This document shows, piece after piece, positions 1 through 11,910 of a stretch of 64,000 nt of DNA. The translations under genes and the position numbers were made by a program. Every line of letters begins with the position of its first letter. Position 1 is the stretch's first letter. Source of the DNA: Nymphaea colorata (Eukaryota; Streptophyta; Magnoliopsida; Nymphaeales; Nymphaeaceae); NCBI RefSeq assembly GCF_008831285.2, contig NC_045150.1, forward strand, positions 2,804,001 to 2,868,000, given 5' to 3'. The notes beneath the pieces were generated by a model. That model was not told the origin of the DNA, made no database searches, and worked only from the letters and a program-made list of their open reading frames with translations.

Positions 1-241
1 AATGGTCGCTATGCCATGCAACACATCGGACAGCATGCTATGAGACGCCGGAGGATTTGTTCCATCCAAACTCGGACGGATAATTCTACAAATGATATAT
101 ACACATATGACATATATATCCACACACAAAATTTTGGCTAACGTGTTTTGTTTTTTCGAGTTAATGGAAGTTCACTTCAGCCCTTATTTAACAGCTATTA
201 TGAAAATGGTGGCCTCAGTGAAAATTGCAAAAGGTTGATCA
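1..241. repeat. Dispersed direct repeat, copy 1
   Basis: This stretch is closely similar, in the same orientation, to 16305-16539. Both share a run on cat-gctatgaga(c/g)gccggagg, a block starting gttaatggaagttcacttc, and the end caaaaggttgatcact. No coding capacity is evident. In this copy the sequence runs straight into a foldback structure at 266. The family is unknown. It may be part of the same composite repeat as the foldback arms, because a foldback-arm copy also lies just upstream of the second repeat copy at 15.6-15.8 kb. Confidence 0.7.
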
Positions 242-265
242 CTGGAACCGGCACTCTTCAACGAG

Positions 266-865
266 CAATGACTCGTTTGCTTAAACTAGAAGCTATTTCG
301 AGTGGGGATGCAGAACAACGATTGCCTGGAACCGGCACTCGTCAAAGACCAATGAATTGCATTCCCGCCTCGGAAAGCAGGAAAGAATGCTTTCATTCCT
401 GATTTCATCATCAAATTGGCAGACGATGAGAGTGGTGCTCCGGTGGGATCTATGAATGAAGGAGTCGCCGAGAAACGGAAGCTCCAGTGGGATCTGCTTT
501 CTTTCCTGCTTTCAGAGGCGGGAAGGCTGAAAAATTAAAATTCTACAATTAAAAAGTACGAGCTGATAGAGGAGAGTTCTTTACTGTTAAAAAGCCGAAT
601 GACTCTGGAGCTTCCGTTTCTGAAAGCAAGAAAGAAAGCAGATCCCACTGGAGCTTCCATTTCTCGGGGACTCCTTCACAGATCCCACCGGAGCACCACT
701 CTCATCGTCTGCCAATTTGATGATGAAATCAGGAATGAAAGCATTATTTCCTGCTTTCCGAGGCGGGAATGCAATTCATTGGTCGTTGATGTGTGCCGGT
801 TCCAGGCAATCGTTGTTCTGCATCCCCACTCGAAATAGCTTCTAGTTTAAGCAAACGAGTCATTG
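266..865. repeat. Foldback (inverted repeat) element with about 250-bp arms
   Basis: The left arm (about 266-521) is the reverse complement of the right arm (about 621-865), with roughly 99 bp between them. The outer ends read caatgactcgtttgc and gcaaacgagtcattg. Inside the arms, agcagatcccactggagctt and its complement match with only scattered differences. A transcript of this stretch would fold into a long hairpin. The outer part of the left arm (about 305-350) recurs at 31688-31740 beside another foldback, so this is a repeated family. Short open frames in both arms are mirror images of one another and are not taken as genes. Confidence 0.8.
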
Positions 866-934
866 TTCATGGAAGCATATCCACAAGCCAATTTTCTCCA
901 TTCGAGTTTTCTCTTTCTGTTTTCTTTTTCTTTC

Positions 935-2734
935 CTTTTCTAGTGCGTTTTTCCTCTTGCTGGTATAAGAATTGTTCCCCCATTTCAATGGTATCAATTT
1001 TTTCCCCTGTTCCCGTCACTACTTTTTAATTTAGAAAGGAAAGACATAAAACACAATTTTTAGATTACTTAAAACAGAGAACCAAGGATTTACGAAAATT
1101 TAACTATGAAAATGAAAAAGCGTCATCAAACAAACGGCACTAAGATGGACGAACCACATGCAAAGAAAATCATACCCTATAGTTTGAAGAGGAGATTTTG
1201 TACCTCCAATCAAATATGGCTACCAATGCTTGAATATTTACATGTAACTAAGAAAATATAAACTAAATCAAAACCGTAATAGACACTCGTTCCAATCAAT
1301 CAAAAATACAGTATCGTTCTCTGCCTACGTTCAGGAATATCGTGGCTGTTATCCTCTCTAACTCTCATCACATTTTTAAGCTGCGCTCATCAGAATGACC
1401 TTTTTAGTATCCATTATCATGTGGATACTTGTTTACATTACCAGTAGATTTTCTTTCGAAAGAGGATTATATTTTTCTCTATCTTTATCTCCTCCCCTTA
1501 TGGCAGCTCTATCTTCTCCTTGGTTGGATTCAGTGTCTCAGTATCTTTTGTTCCCATATCTTGACGAGCTTTGATTTGGTGTCAAACTCCCAATGTAATA
1601 TCCTTATGCCTTTAAAGTTTTGGCTTGATTGGACGGACCTACAATACATCCTTGAATTGGAATATGTCTTGTTTTTCGCTTGCAGCGCACAACCTTAAAG
1701 ATGAGTACTTAGGAAGAAAACAAAAATTATATTAGGGTGAACTTTTCTTGTTGAACATGGGCAAGGATCATAGATGCAGGAAAAAAAAAGGGAAATAGCC
1801 TATATATCACATCCCTACTGCTCATCCGTACTGGCCTCTACAAATTATTTTAGAAACATTTACATACGACATGGTCACATTTGACAGATTTACAAATAAC
1901 ATTCTAATATTTGATATGTGCATGACATTAAAGTGTTGAATTGCATGAGTTTAAATATATCATTGCCTTCTCCTTGACTTCATAATGAGAAGAAATCAAT
2001 TGATCATGTTAGGTGCAAAGTTGTTCATACTTATTCATGTATGGGGGTTTCATTTTTGGGAATATTATGATGCTTGCAGGAGCATGGTTGTTCATGTATG
2101 AAAAAGGGCTTCCTCATCCCTTAAAAGAAGTTCAGTGCAATATTCTCCATTTTATAGCAACAACCTTGAGATTCTTGTTGTTCTGTAAAGCCTAGTTAAC
2201 AAGTTTATGGATCGATGTTTGATCCCAAAATATATTGGCATTGAGGAAGAGGAACGGAAGGCTGATATTTGCCATGAAAATGGCAGCGGCCCATAAAAAT
2301 TGTCATCTGTTGATGTTTAGGGTACCTATAATAGGAACTGGCTCTGAAGCTGGAAATTAATAATCTAGATTTTTTTTTTAAATTTTAATAGCTGATGCAT
2401 GTTAATTAGAAAATAATTTGAGTCAGTACTCTTCATCAGATTAAGTTAGCAATCCGAATAATCTATCCTTTAGTTTTCAATGTTTATTCCAGAACTAGGT
2501 ACAAGCAACTGATCACTCGCCTCATTTTCCTGCGTTTTTTAATTTAATTGACAAATCCATCGTTTAGTTTGTTGAATTATGTTTAGCAGCTTCTCATATT
2601 ATAACGAATTAGTAACAAAAAAACTTAAGTTAAAATAATAAATATAAATGAATATATGATGTATTTATTTCTTTCCTTTTCAAAGTTGCCTCTCATTTCA
2701 TGGAAAGAAAAAGCAGTTTTCAGAGAGATTTAAC
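935..2734. repeat. Segmental duplication, copy A part 1
   Basis: This 1.8-kb stretch is collinear with 32920-35155. Long runs are nearly identical, for example the stretches around 960-1060, 1130-1260, 1400-1700 and 1930-2330. Copy B carries an extra block of about 380 bp (33908-34291) that is absent here at about 1907, and a tandem duplication of about 40 bp near 34.8 kb. The first part is the right arm of the foldback described at 31745-33407. No gene is recognised within it. Confidence 0.85.
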
Positions 2735-2956
2735 ATCAATAATTAGGTGTCGATACTTTAAGGGAAAGTATATGCATGCATGGATGTTTCTGCGCAATTC
2801 CTATAGGTCATTGTCGAATTTGGAAAGATCCAAACTTAAAAATTGTCTGACTTGACTGTATGGGTGAGTGATGAGTAGGAGCCCAAATGATATTCTTTTG
2901 CCTGAGTCACTTGATCGGCCAGCTATAACTAAAACACTTCTAGTTCTCGTTTATAT

Positions 2957-2976
2957 CTTCTCTCTCTCTCTCTCTC

Positions 2977-3017
<41 letters not shown>

Positions 3018-3041
3018 CACTTCTAGTTTTCGTTTATATCT

Positions 3042-3105
<64 letters not shown>

Positions 3106-3120
3106 GAGAGAAAGAGAGAG
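2957..3120. repeat. Compound (CT)n-(TA)n-(CT)n-(TA)n-(GA)n microsatellite
   Basis: Two CT/TA tracts follow copies of cacttctagtt(c/t)tcgtttatatc (about 2935 and 3017), so a unit of about 80 bp was duplicated together with its microsatellite. It ends in a (GA)n run interrupted by ggg and aaa. No coding content. Confidence 0.9.
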
Positions 3121-3366
3121 GAGTGCTTAAGCTATCAAGTATCTATTCCACAAAATTTTGTAGGAGTGGAAATTCTTTGAAGGATCAAACCAGGGTGGAA
3201 ATTCATTGTTATGTTTTCAACAATACATTTAGTATCTTACACTAGCCGATCTCTTAAGATGACTAAAACTGCACATAAATTTATTCACCGGGCTTTCAAG
3301 AAGGAAGGCCATGAAGTGGGTTTCTTGAACCATAACGACCCTGGTAGGTACAAGTATCCTCTAGAT

Positions 3367-3395
3367 CAGGGGCAGAGCCAAGTTTTTTTTTAGTG
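3367..3395. mobile_element. hAT-like transposon terminus (candidate)
   Basis: The sequence caggggcagagccaag followed by a T-run resembles the ends of plant hAT elements of the TTF-type transposase group (caggggcggagcc...). It lies on the C-terminal side of the decayed hAT transposase gene at 4.0-6.3 kb, at the expected distance. No matching inverted end (ggctctgcccctg) was found to the right, so the element appears to have lost its other end. Confidence 0.35.
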
Positions 3396-4014
3396 CTGGG
3401 CCAAACAGTCCAACAGTCCAACGAACTATATATATATAGACTCATACACTTTAGATAATATTTGCAAACCATAATATAGTACAAGTGAACATATGTTGTA
3501 TATAATTGCCCACGTCATGAACGTGAAGCGCGACGTGTCGTACACACACAATAATTGCTTGTGTCATTAGCACAAAGCGCGATCTGTCCTAAACATATAA
3601 GATACTCAATTTCTATTACAGTGACGTAAGTGTGAGCAGTGAACATAAGATATAAGATGAATATACAAATATCACAACTCAAAAAATAGCAAATAAATAC
3701 ATCTATGAACTCCAAAACGAAAAAATAAATGTTACTTACCTAAAACAAGCAGTTTTTCTTTCTATGTAACACAATCAGTGCCTCTATTTTTATTAAAAAT
3801 AGTTATATATGATCATTCATTTACTTGCACAATAAAATGTAAACAAAAACTACATTTTTATTATTGAAATTAAATAGTGACTCAAATAAATATTAACACA
3901 AAAATGATGCAACAAAATACTTTACCTATTGCAATTTTGCTTTACGACTTTTCATCTTGCAAAAGACATCAATAATATCATTGGAATAAAATATTTGAAC
4001 AAATTTTTTTTTCA

Positions 4015-6340
4015 ATATACAAAAGTAAACAATCTGCAAAGAATTCATCATCCATTTTGTTACCCAACCTTGCTTTAATAAGTTTCATAGCAGGGAATGA
4101 CCCTTTTTGTGGTTGCAGTGGATGCACGAAGCACTAGAATGAGACTAAGCAACCTGTATATGTAAGGATATCCTTATCTTTTTTTACTATGTATCATTGC
4201 TTAACATACATCTGTACCCAAAGTTTGAAAACTTGGATAATGACAAATATTATTCTTATAATGTTTCAATTGATAAATTAAACCCATAAAATATGAGTCT
4301 AAAAAATCTTCAAGATAAAATTTCTCTGTAAGAGTGTATGCATCTTCTGCATTAAACGACTCATATTGATCTTTAGGGTCGAATGTCGACATTAAACGAA
4401 GTATTTCCATAGAATTCTTATTAAATCTACTTTCAATTTTACTAGCTGAGAATCAATGACTGCAATAAAAATATCGACATGATAATGATGTCTCACTGTA
4501 ATAAAATTATGTTCGCGACGATAACGTGATCCTCTGACAAAATATTGAACATCCATATCTGGAATAGGAATATCACGTGCCATACAAAATGCTCCCACAG
4601 TATCTATTCGCAACCATTTTCCCTAAGTTCTAGTAGGAACTTTTTTGGATTATAAACCATACCTATTGCTTTTAAAATGTCTTGTCTTTGCCATTGCAAT
4701 GACTGACAAAGAATATCACTGTCCCAAAATTTTTTGTAGCAACTGCAAAATAAATACAAAGTCAAATGATGTGATCATGTCGTAAGCTGAATTACCTTCA
4801 CCCCGTATTTGATATGTTGATCTATGTCTCTTAAATTTTTTAAGACTACACATGTTGCATCGAACATTTTTATCAAACTGCACACAGACAAAAAATGAGA
4901 TCCACATCTAGTATCACGAGGTTGCTGTAGTGATCAATTTTGATTAAGTTCTCTTCCTATTTCAAGTTCATCTATAACAATTCTAAATGCAATTTCATTT
5001 GTTTGAGCTTCATGTAACTCATTACGTTTACTACTTCTACTAACAACATTAATGACATATGTTAATTGTTCAAAAAATTTATGAACATGGACAACTTCTT
5101 TTGAAGGTGCAACAAGTGTAAGTTGCAATCTACGAGCGAAACAATGAACACAATATGCATAAGAACATTTATTCAGAATTAATACTTGCAATCTGTTTCA
5201 TTCATCCTGCATATTACTAGCACCATCATATATTTGACCTTGTATATCTTGAATACTAAGTTGATGTTGAGACAACAAAGTAGAAATTACATTTTTCAAA
5301 GCAATTGCTATAGTATCCCTTACATGTACAACATCTAAAAATCACTTTTGAACTTGACTTTGCTTATTAATCTAAGAACAACAATTATTTACTCTCTCTT
5401 GGACTCATCTCGAGCTTCATCAATAATAATACAATATTTAGCATCACCAATTTCTTCTATAATTTTAGCCCTCACTTTACTTGCAAAAACATGCAAAATT
5501 TCTTTTCGAACTGTTGGTGATGTGTATTTAACATTCTTTGGGGCATTATCCAAAACAACTTGTGGAACTTTGTCATTATAACTAGTTAAAGTTATAATGA
5601 ACTCAATAAAATTACTTTAATTCAGTGAACTTGAACTTTTATCATGGCCTCTAAAAGCACAAGCTTGAAATGCCAACCATCGAATTGTATCTACAGATGC
5701 CTTCAATCTCAAGCGGTTGTTGTGAACAAGCTCTGAACTTTGTTTTTTTCAATCATTTTATTTATGTATTTGCTTTGACGACTTAAGTCATTAAATACTC
5801 ACACATTCGTACTATGAGGTGAATTTTGATTTGTCCCTTTATGAATACAAAATGCACATGTTTTCTCATTACCACCTACCCTCTTTGAAGCCCTGAACCC
5901 TTCAGTAATAAATGGACTGTCATTTGAATACAGAATACTGAAAAGATAAGATGGCAAACAATATGCACTATTTGTCTTGGGAGAATACTCTAACCATGGA
6001 AATTTTTTAAATCATGAAGTTTGAAATTTACGAGGATAATTTGAAGGACCCGACACTGGATATCTATGAAGCTTGTGCTGATTTGACCCATAATTAATAT
6101 ATGCTTGCCTAACTACATCTCTCTCATTTACTGGTATCTCCCTTATAGGACGTCGCAACCCTGGATCACGCACGATGCTTGCTTCAGTTTCAATTTTTGA
6201 ATACTTAAAAGGTGAAAATCTGAGTAAAAAAGAACAACATCAAGAGCTTTTGGACTAGAACAACCAGCATTTTGGTTTTCTCCCTCTTGGTTTTCTTTCC
6301 CTTGGTTTTCTCCCTCTTGATCAATAACTTTTTTTTTTGA
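4015..6340 (-). pseudogene. hAT-family transposase-like (TTF-type zinc finger / DUF4371) pseudogene
   Basis: Translating the minus strand in shifting frames gives the typical order of this plant family. First comes an N-terminal TTF-type zinc-finger region (about 6170-5810) with RDPGLRRPI, QAYINYGSNQHK and FRASKRVGGNEKTCAF. Next is a DUF4371-like stretch (about 5330-4930) with DGASNMQDE and YAYCVHCFARRLQLTLV. Last is a C-terminal hAT dimerisation segment (about 4160-4060) with RASTATTKR followed by a KxRLGNKMDDEF-like stretch after a frame change. Full members are about 700-800 residues in one exon; here stops and frameshifts occur throughout. Such proteins would bind transposon ends in the nucleus. 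This copy cannot make a product. Confidence 0.8.
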
Positions 6341-7938
6341 AATAAACTTGAATATTTTTCACCATCTTCTCAATAAGCTAACACAAAAGACTTGAAATGT
6401 AAAATAGACAATAATGTTCAACATATCAAAAACTAAAGGAACATGGTCACATAGATGATAGATTACGACATTGTAAAATAAAAATGTAAGTGTTGAAAGG
6501 AAGTTAACACTTAACTTCCTTCTGTTTTTGTTGCCTTTATTTACTACTGTTTTTGCATTGAGCATGTGTGCCAACAACATCTTTGACATTACATTGAAGA
6601 TGATGCTTATGGAAGGTTCACAAATTCCAAATTCCTAACCAACAATCTTGTGTTGACAAGTATATATAATACTTTGTTGGGAAAGATCAGATTCTAAGCT
6701 AGGGTACTTGTCAAATTTTAAAGCATAGCACGATATTCATATACTAAATTGGCAACTTGACATTCAATCGGATGAACATTTTAGACAAGCACCAAGATTT
6801 TATCAGGATAAGCCAACACGAATTTAGTAACAGAATTGCCAAAAGTAGTAATTTGACATGACCTATCAAGTTTTTCATAGGTCATAACCAATGTTGCTCG
6901 CTCAATGTAGTGAGTTCAAGGCATTTTAACCAGAGTGAATCAAATGAGAGCTATAAAATTCAAGATTCTCAAGTCCCTTAGAATGGGACAGCGGTTCTTC
7001 CCAATACTAAGTGAATTGTCGAGCTATATTAATGTCATCCTAACTAGTTGTATAGACCATAGCTAAGAGTTTAAAGTACATGAGATTCATGTGGCCTGCT
7101 TACACCAACTTACAAGGTAATAGCTTGACATGAATTAGTTTCATATTAGTCTGTTTTAACATATAACTCAGTTGGATAGACTAGGCTCAGTTGCTAGAAT
7201 TGCTTAATATAGGAGCAGCAGCTAGGCCTCTGGTTGCCTCAAGCTAAAGTACTCTACAATGAGAATTGACTTTAAACATCTCACTGATAAAGCAACAACC
7301 ATCTTCATTTGAATAAATTACAACACTTTGTTAGGAACTCATTGGATGCAATCATGCAATGTAAGACCTTAACAAGTTCCTGCATTTCCAACTCTTCAAG
7401 AATAATGTCTTTTGTAGTTGGACTTTTTGTACCTGCTACATGCAGTACATTTGATTCATAATTTTAATCAACCTTCATATATTCTGACTTGCAATAGCCA
7501 TAAAAAAGAAAAAAAATCGAGCTCTTTTGCTTCCTCTCATATGATAATCGAGTATCAAGCTTTCAAAGATCAAGCAGAAAAATCTCTGCAACTAGAAGCT
7601 AATGCCTAATGATATTAAAAAACAGAGACACAAACAACGAAAAACAGTGGGCTGTGGGCCACCAAACTGATAAATTCGAACCAATTAACCAAATCTAAAA
7701 AGAAACAATCAAGCAGATCAAAGCAAAACAGTCTGAACACAACAAAAGAAAGCACATCACACAGGCCACATCATTCATCATCAAGAGAAAACAAAAAACA
7801 TCAGACATGAGACATCGATCTTGAGCCACCAGGAATCGACCGATGATTTGATGGGGGGGGGGGGGAGATTGAACGGTAAGTGAAGTTAGGTTTCTGAAAG
7901 CAGAAGATAAACTCAGCAAGAGGAAGAACGAGAAGGGC
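6341..7938. other. No recognisable gene
   Basis: This is AT-rich sequence with short random open frames only. It contains a G-run at about 7854-7865. No terminal repeats or domain signatures were seen. Confidence 0.6.
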
Positions 7939-8984
7939 TAACTAGATCAAAAACTCCAACCATCCAATGAATTCTAAATTGATCGACATGAAACTCACAA
8001 ACCCTTCTGCAGTTCTGCTTACCCTCTATCCACCTTCCAAAAATGTTGCACCAAGTTCAGACTTTTCCTTGAACAAACCTTCAAGAAACACATAGATACA
8101 CATCAAGGTTAGAAGAAACCCATTAAGGCATACCCATGATCATCTCACGATCGCAACCGACTGCAAAACAATGGAAAAAACAAGACGACGCAGATTATAG
8201 AAGTATCTGTCTGGTCTGGCCAAGTGCCAACAACCAAGAACAGTTGCGGGACACCATACGCTGGCAGAATCTATCAGAGGCAAATGGAAAAACTAGATTC
8301 TTGATTTTCTTTCGCGAAGAAGACCGAAGGGGCGATCGCCTGTGCTGTGGGTCAGGGTGGGAGGGAGGGAGCGAGAGAGAGTGCATGAGAGAGAGGGCAG
8401 GGCCAGCGATCGCCTAAACTATGGGCCAAGGAGGGAGGGAGCGATCGAGAGAGAGGGCGGGCTGCATTTTTTTCTTAGATTTTCGATATAGGGTAGGGCA
8501 AGACATTGCGGCGGGTCGGGCCAAACTAAAAACTTTTAATTTTTTAAATATAAATTTTTTTCCATGTACTGGGGTGGGGCCATGGCCCAGGTGGGCACCC
8601 CTTCCTCCACCCCTCCTCTAGATCATGGTAGAGCTGAACTACGCCGATTGAGATATGTCCCATTCGAAGGCCATACCAAAAAGCTTAAGCACCCCAAAAG
8701 TTACAAGCATGACAGCCAATCCAATAATAAAAGCACGAACCATCAACTTTCCAACTGACAAACCATCGAACTTAGCGGCGATCCAGCCAAAGAGAGCCAG
8801 AGCTATGGTTGGGACACCAGAGACCACACCCACCCTCGCCGATCATTGCTTGATGAATGCGCCAACCAGCAACAGCACAGCTGCCCCGATGCCAAATGCC
8901 AATGCCGATGCGCCGGCTGCCTGTAAAGGGCTCGGCAGCTTCTCCTTCTTCTTCTGCTCCTTCTCTTCATCGGCATGACGCCTC
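7939..8984. repeat. Segmental duplication, copy A part 2 (downstream flank and 3' half of VIT-like gene)
   Basis: Collinear with 35158-36287 of copy B, with high identity over about 7960-8330 and 8490-8870. It includes a GAGA-rich, gcgatcg-containing stretch (8340-8460) that differs by small indels between copies. A short frame at about 8136 is kept in both copies but is not recognised as a known protein and is probably incidental. The VIT-like C-terminal segment occupies 8639-8984. Confidence 0.85.
8639..8984 (-). pseudogene. Vacuolar iron transporter-like (VIT/VTL, nodulin-21 type), 3' half
   Basis: Reading leftward from 8984, the frame gives a lysine/glutamate-rich loop, then LPSPLQAAGASALAFGIGA, then VGVVSGVPTIALALFGWIAA and a last helix ending FGVLKLFGMA, and stops at 8639. 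This is the C-terminal membrane half of plant VTL proteins, which move ferrous iron (or manganese) into the vacuole. The N-terminal half lies at 14571-14829 on the same strand; a copia element separates the two. Deleting the element and one GCCTC copy restores one reading frame across the join. An in-frame TGA stands where copy B has CGA (AFIKQ, then stop, here; AFIKQR in copy B), so the gene is dead on two counts. Confidence 0.85.
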
Positions 8985-9234
8985 TGTCAAATATTGAAGA
9001 AAGACGACAATTTCACACAAACACCAGCGTTAACGTGGTTCGGCTATTGCTGCCTACATCCACGGGAGAACAAAACCAGACCTCTTTTCCTTTTTTCATT
9101 CTTGTTTTTTTGGTGGTTCACGTTACAAACATATAATGGAGGGAATGGATGAGAACAACAAAGGAAAGAAGCAACAAAGGAAAAATTTTTGCACAAGAGG
9201 AAAGTCTCGCTGCACACTAACCGTAGCCTCAACA
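8985..9234 (-). repeat. 3' LTR of copia A
   Basis: 250 bp, starting TGTCAAATATTGAAG and ending AGCCTCAACA on the plus strand. It is about 18 bp shorter than the 5' LTR, mainly from loss of a ctgtcaactttcct-type stretch near 9210. The flanking 5-mer is GCCTC. Confidence 0.92.
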
Positions 9235-9247
9235 ATCTCCCCCTCAA
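9235..9247 (-). other. Polypurine tract of copia A
   Basis: The plus-strand atctccccctcaa is TTGAGGGGGAGAT on the element strand, immediately upstream of the 3' LTR. This is the usual primer for plus-strand cDNA synthesis. Confidence 0.85.
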
Positions 9248-10800
9248 GTTGGAGAGCTGATGTCGATCTGTTCCAACTTGCTAGTATTCCATTGATGGCG
9301 CTCCTTTCCTAGGGCTTTAGTAAATATATCTGCCAATTGATGTTGGGTACCAACATGAGGAGTACATATGGTTTTGTTCTGAATTTTTTCATGAAGAAAA
9401 TGACAATCAACCTTGACATGTTTAGTGCGTTCATGGAACACTGGATTTGCACCAATATGAATGGCTGCCATGTTGTTGCACATGAGATTCATAGGTTTAT
9501 CAATTTTGATTCCCATACCAAGAAGAAGCGCTTTGACTCATACAAGTTCACTGGCACATGTGGCCATAGCTCTATATTCGGCTTCTGCACTGGATCTAGC
9601 CACCACATTTTGCTTTTTGCTTTTTCATGCGACAAAGTTACCTCCCACCATAGTACAAAATCCGGTGGTAGACTTTCTATCACTCTGATCTCTAGCCCAG
9701 TCTGCATCGGTGTATCCAATCACTTCAAGGTTATTGTTCAGTTTCATTAAAATTCCTTTTTCCTGGACTTGCCTTTAAATATTTGAGAATACGATGAATA
9801 TCTTCCAAATGTATAGACCGTGGACTTTGCATGACTTGGCTTATCATGTTGACTGCAAACGTGATGTCCGGCTGAGTTACAGTTAACTAAAATTAGCTTT
9901 CCGATAAGTCGTTAAAAGCCTTGAACATCTTGAATTGGTTTCCCATTGTCTTTTCTAATTTTGTAGTTGAGGTCAAGAGGAGTGGAACTCGGCTTAGCTC
10001 TTAGGAATCCTATTTCTTTGAGAAGATTCAATGTGTATTTTCTTTGACATAAGAAAATGCCTTCCTTCGAATGTGCGACTTCAATACCCAAAAAAGATCT
10101 CAATTTCCCTAAATCCTTAATTTCAAACTTGTGGTGCAATATGGCTTTGACTTTCTTCATTTGTTCTACGTTCTCATGTAACAATAATGTCATCGACATG
10201 TACTAATAAGATAACGACACCTTGCTGGGAGCGAGAGACAAACATAGTGTAGTCTACAGTGCTTTGCTTAAGTTCGATCTCAATGAGTACACTACTGAGT
10301 TTTGAGAACCATGCACGTGGAGACTGCTTTAGCCCATAGATAGATTTTTTGAGTCTGCAAACATAACCAGACTGATATTTGACGTCTTGCGGTGGATCCA
10401 TATAAACTTCTTATTCTAGATTCCCATGCGAAAATGCGTTATTGACATCAAGTTGAAATGAGTCCCAGTTTTTATTTGCTGCCACTGATAGAAGGATACA
10501 AATAGAGTTCATCTTAGCAACAAGGGCGAAGGTCTCTGTGAAGTCAATACCTTCTTGTTGGGTGTATCATTTTGCAACTAATCTGGCTTTGTATCTGTCC
10601 ACACTGCCATTACTATTGTATTTTATTTTGTATATCCACCGACATCCCACAGGTTTCTTTCTATCTTGCAAAGGAACTATAGTCCAAGTTTGATTTTTCT
10701 CTAAGACTGTTAACTATTCATTCATGGCTTTTTACCATTCAAGGTCAAGACTAGCTTCCTGAAAGGTTGAAGGTTCATGGAGAGAGTACGAGTTGAATAC
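9244..10800 (-). pseudogene. Copia A reverse transcriptase and RNase H (broken)
   Basis: From right to left on the minus strand: RT fragments with VCRLKKSIYGLKQSPRAWF and LLVHVDDIIVT (10174-10401); a second RT segment with FEIKDLGKLRSFLGIEVAHS (9912-10199); and RNase H with CNNMAAIHIGANPVF and QLADIFTKALGKE (9244-9516). The pieces lie in different frames with stops between them. Where copy B overlaps (36587-37962) its frames are longer, so much of the damage here postdates the duplication. Confidence 0.9.
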
Positions 10801-11318
10801 ATAGTTCTAGTACTTGGTTGACAATTTACTAAAGTCTATGTATTTTTCAATGGGATGTTTGGAGCTAGAGTAAGCAAGATTGGAATAGAACGGATAGAAA
10901 TCACTAAACCTAGAGGGTGGTCCTATCACTCTAGATCCTCTTCTTCCTCCAGGTATGCTATTGTCAATAGTTTGGCTTTGTGGGCTCAAGGTGGTTGATT
11001 CGCAATTTTGAGGTTCAAGACTACTCACTTCAGGGTAATAAATTGGAGGAAGGGTGCTGGAATTGAAGCCATCAAAAACAGGAAAAAAAAGTCTTGGGAG
11101 TAGACTGTTGGCAAAATTCATTGTGGTTGTGGTTACTATGACTCTGTATCTCCCCCTCACAATGAACTGGTGTAGAAAAGAAATGCTCGTCTTCAAAGAA
11201 TTTCACGTCCCTTGAGATGTACAACTTCTTAGTGGTAGGATCAAAACACTTAAAAACCTTTTTTGGAAGTGGAATAACCAACAAAGACACAATTGATGAC
11301 ACACTTTTTTAACTTATT

Positions 11319-11910
11319 TCAAAACTGCTGTTGAAGATGAACAAAGCACTTGCACCTGAACACTTTCAAATGATTGACAGAGACATATTGTAGGGTCAAA
11401 ATTGCCATTGGGGTCATATTGTTAAGTTTCACACTAGGAAGACGATTAATTATGTAGCATGATGTAGCTATGGCATCTGCACAATATTCATCTGGCATAT
11501 TCATGTGGAACATCAAAGCACATGCGACATTCAGAAGATGACGATTCTTCCTTTCAGCGACACCATTTTGTTGTGGTGCGCCTGTACATGTCGTTTGAGA
11601 CAATATTCATTTTTGTGATAAAAAATCCTGCAATACTTCATTAAGATACTCACCACCATTGTCAGAACGAATATGTTTGATCTTTATCCCAAATTGAGTC
11701 AAAATCATTTGATAGAAATTCTGAAAAAATTTCAGAAACATCATCCTTGTGTTTCAAAAAATATATCCATGTTACCCTTGACTTATCATCAATAAATGTC
11801 ATATAGTATCGAAATCCAGATATAGAATCGAGTGGAGTGGGACCCCACACGTCAAAATGAACAAGATCAAATAATATAGAGCTACATTCGACAACATTAT
11901 TAAAAGGCAA
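11319..11910 (-). pseudogene. Copia A integrase (broken)
   Basis: The first catalytic region appears as LVHFDVWGP and FIDDKSRVTWIYF (11662-11910). The third appears as GAPQQNGVAERKNRHLL (11319-11603), where the E of AERKN is the expected catalytic glutamate. A frameshift separates the two. The GAG-pre-integrase stretch further right (about 11940-12200) is readable only in pieces. Confidence 0.88.

Larger units (their letters stand above)
2735..7938. other. 5.2-kb block present in copy A but absent from copy B
   Basis: In copy B the flanks meet as ttaac-tc-taactagatc (35151 on). Here gatttaac (ending at 2734) is followed by 5204 bp before taactagatc resumes at 7939. The block contains AT/GA microsatellites, an hAT-like terminus, a decayed hAT transposase gene, and about 1.6 kb without recognisable features. 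The short TAAC on both sides and the two-base TC in copy B could be an excision footprint or an imprecise deletion or insertion. No clear terminal inverted repeats delimit the block. Confidence 0.7.

Noticed and set aside
148-838. Two open frames around the first foldback as protein genes
   Set aside because: They are the two arms of the same inverted repeat read in mirror image and carry no known motif.
3211-3393. 60-codon frame (IHRAFKKEGHEVGF...) as a gene fragment
   Set aside because: Too short, unrecognised, and it ends in the hAT-like terminus. Not supported.
8136-8417. Frame of 93 codons that is kept at 35339 in copy B
   Set aside because: Conservation follows from the segmental duplication. 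The frame diverges by indels and matches no family I know.
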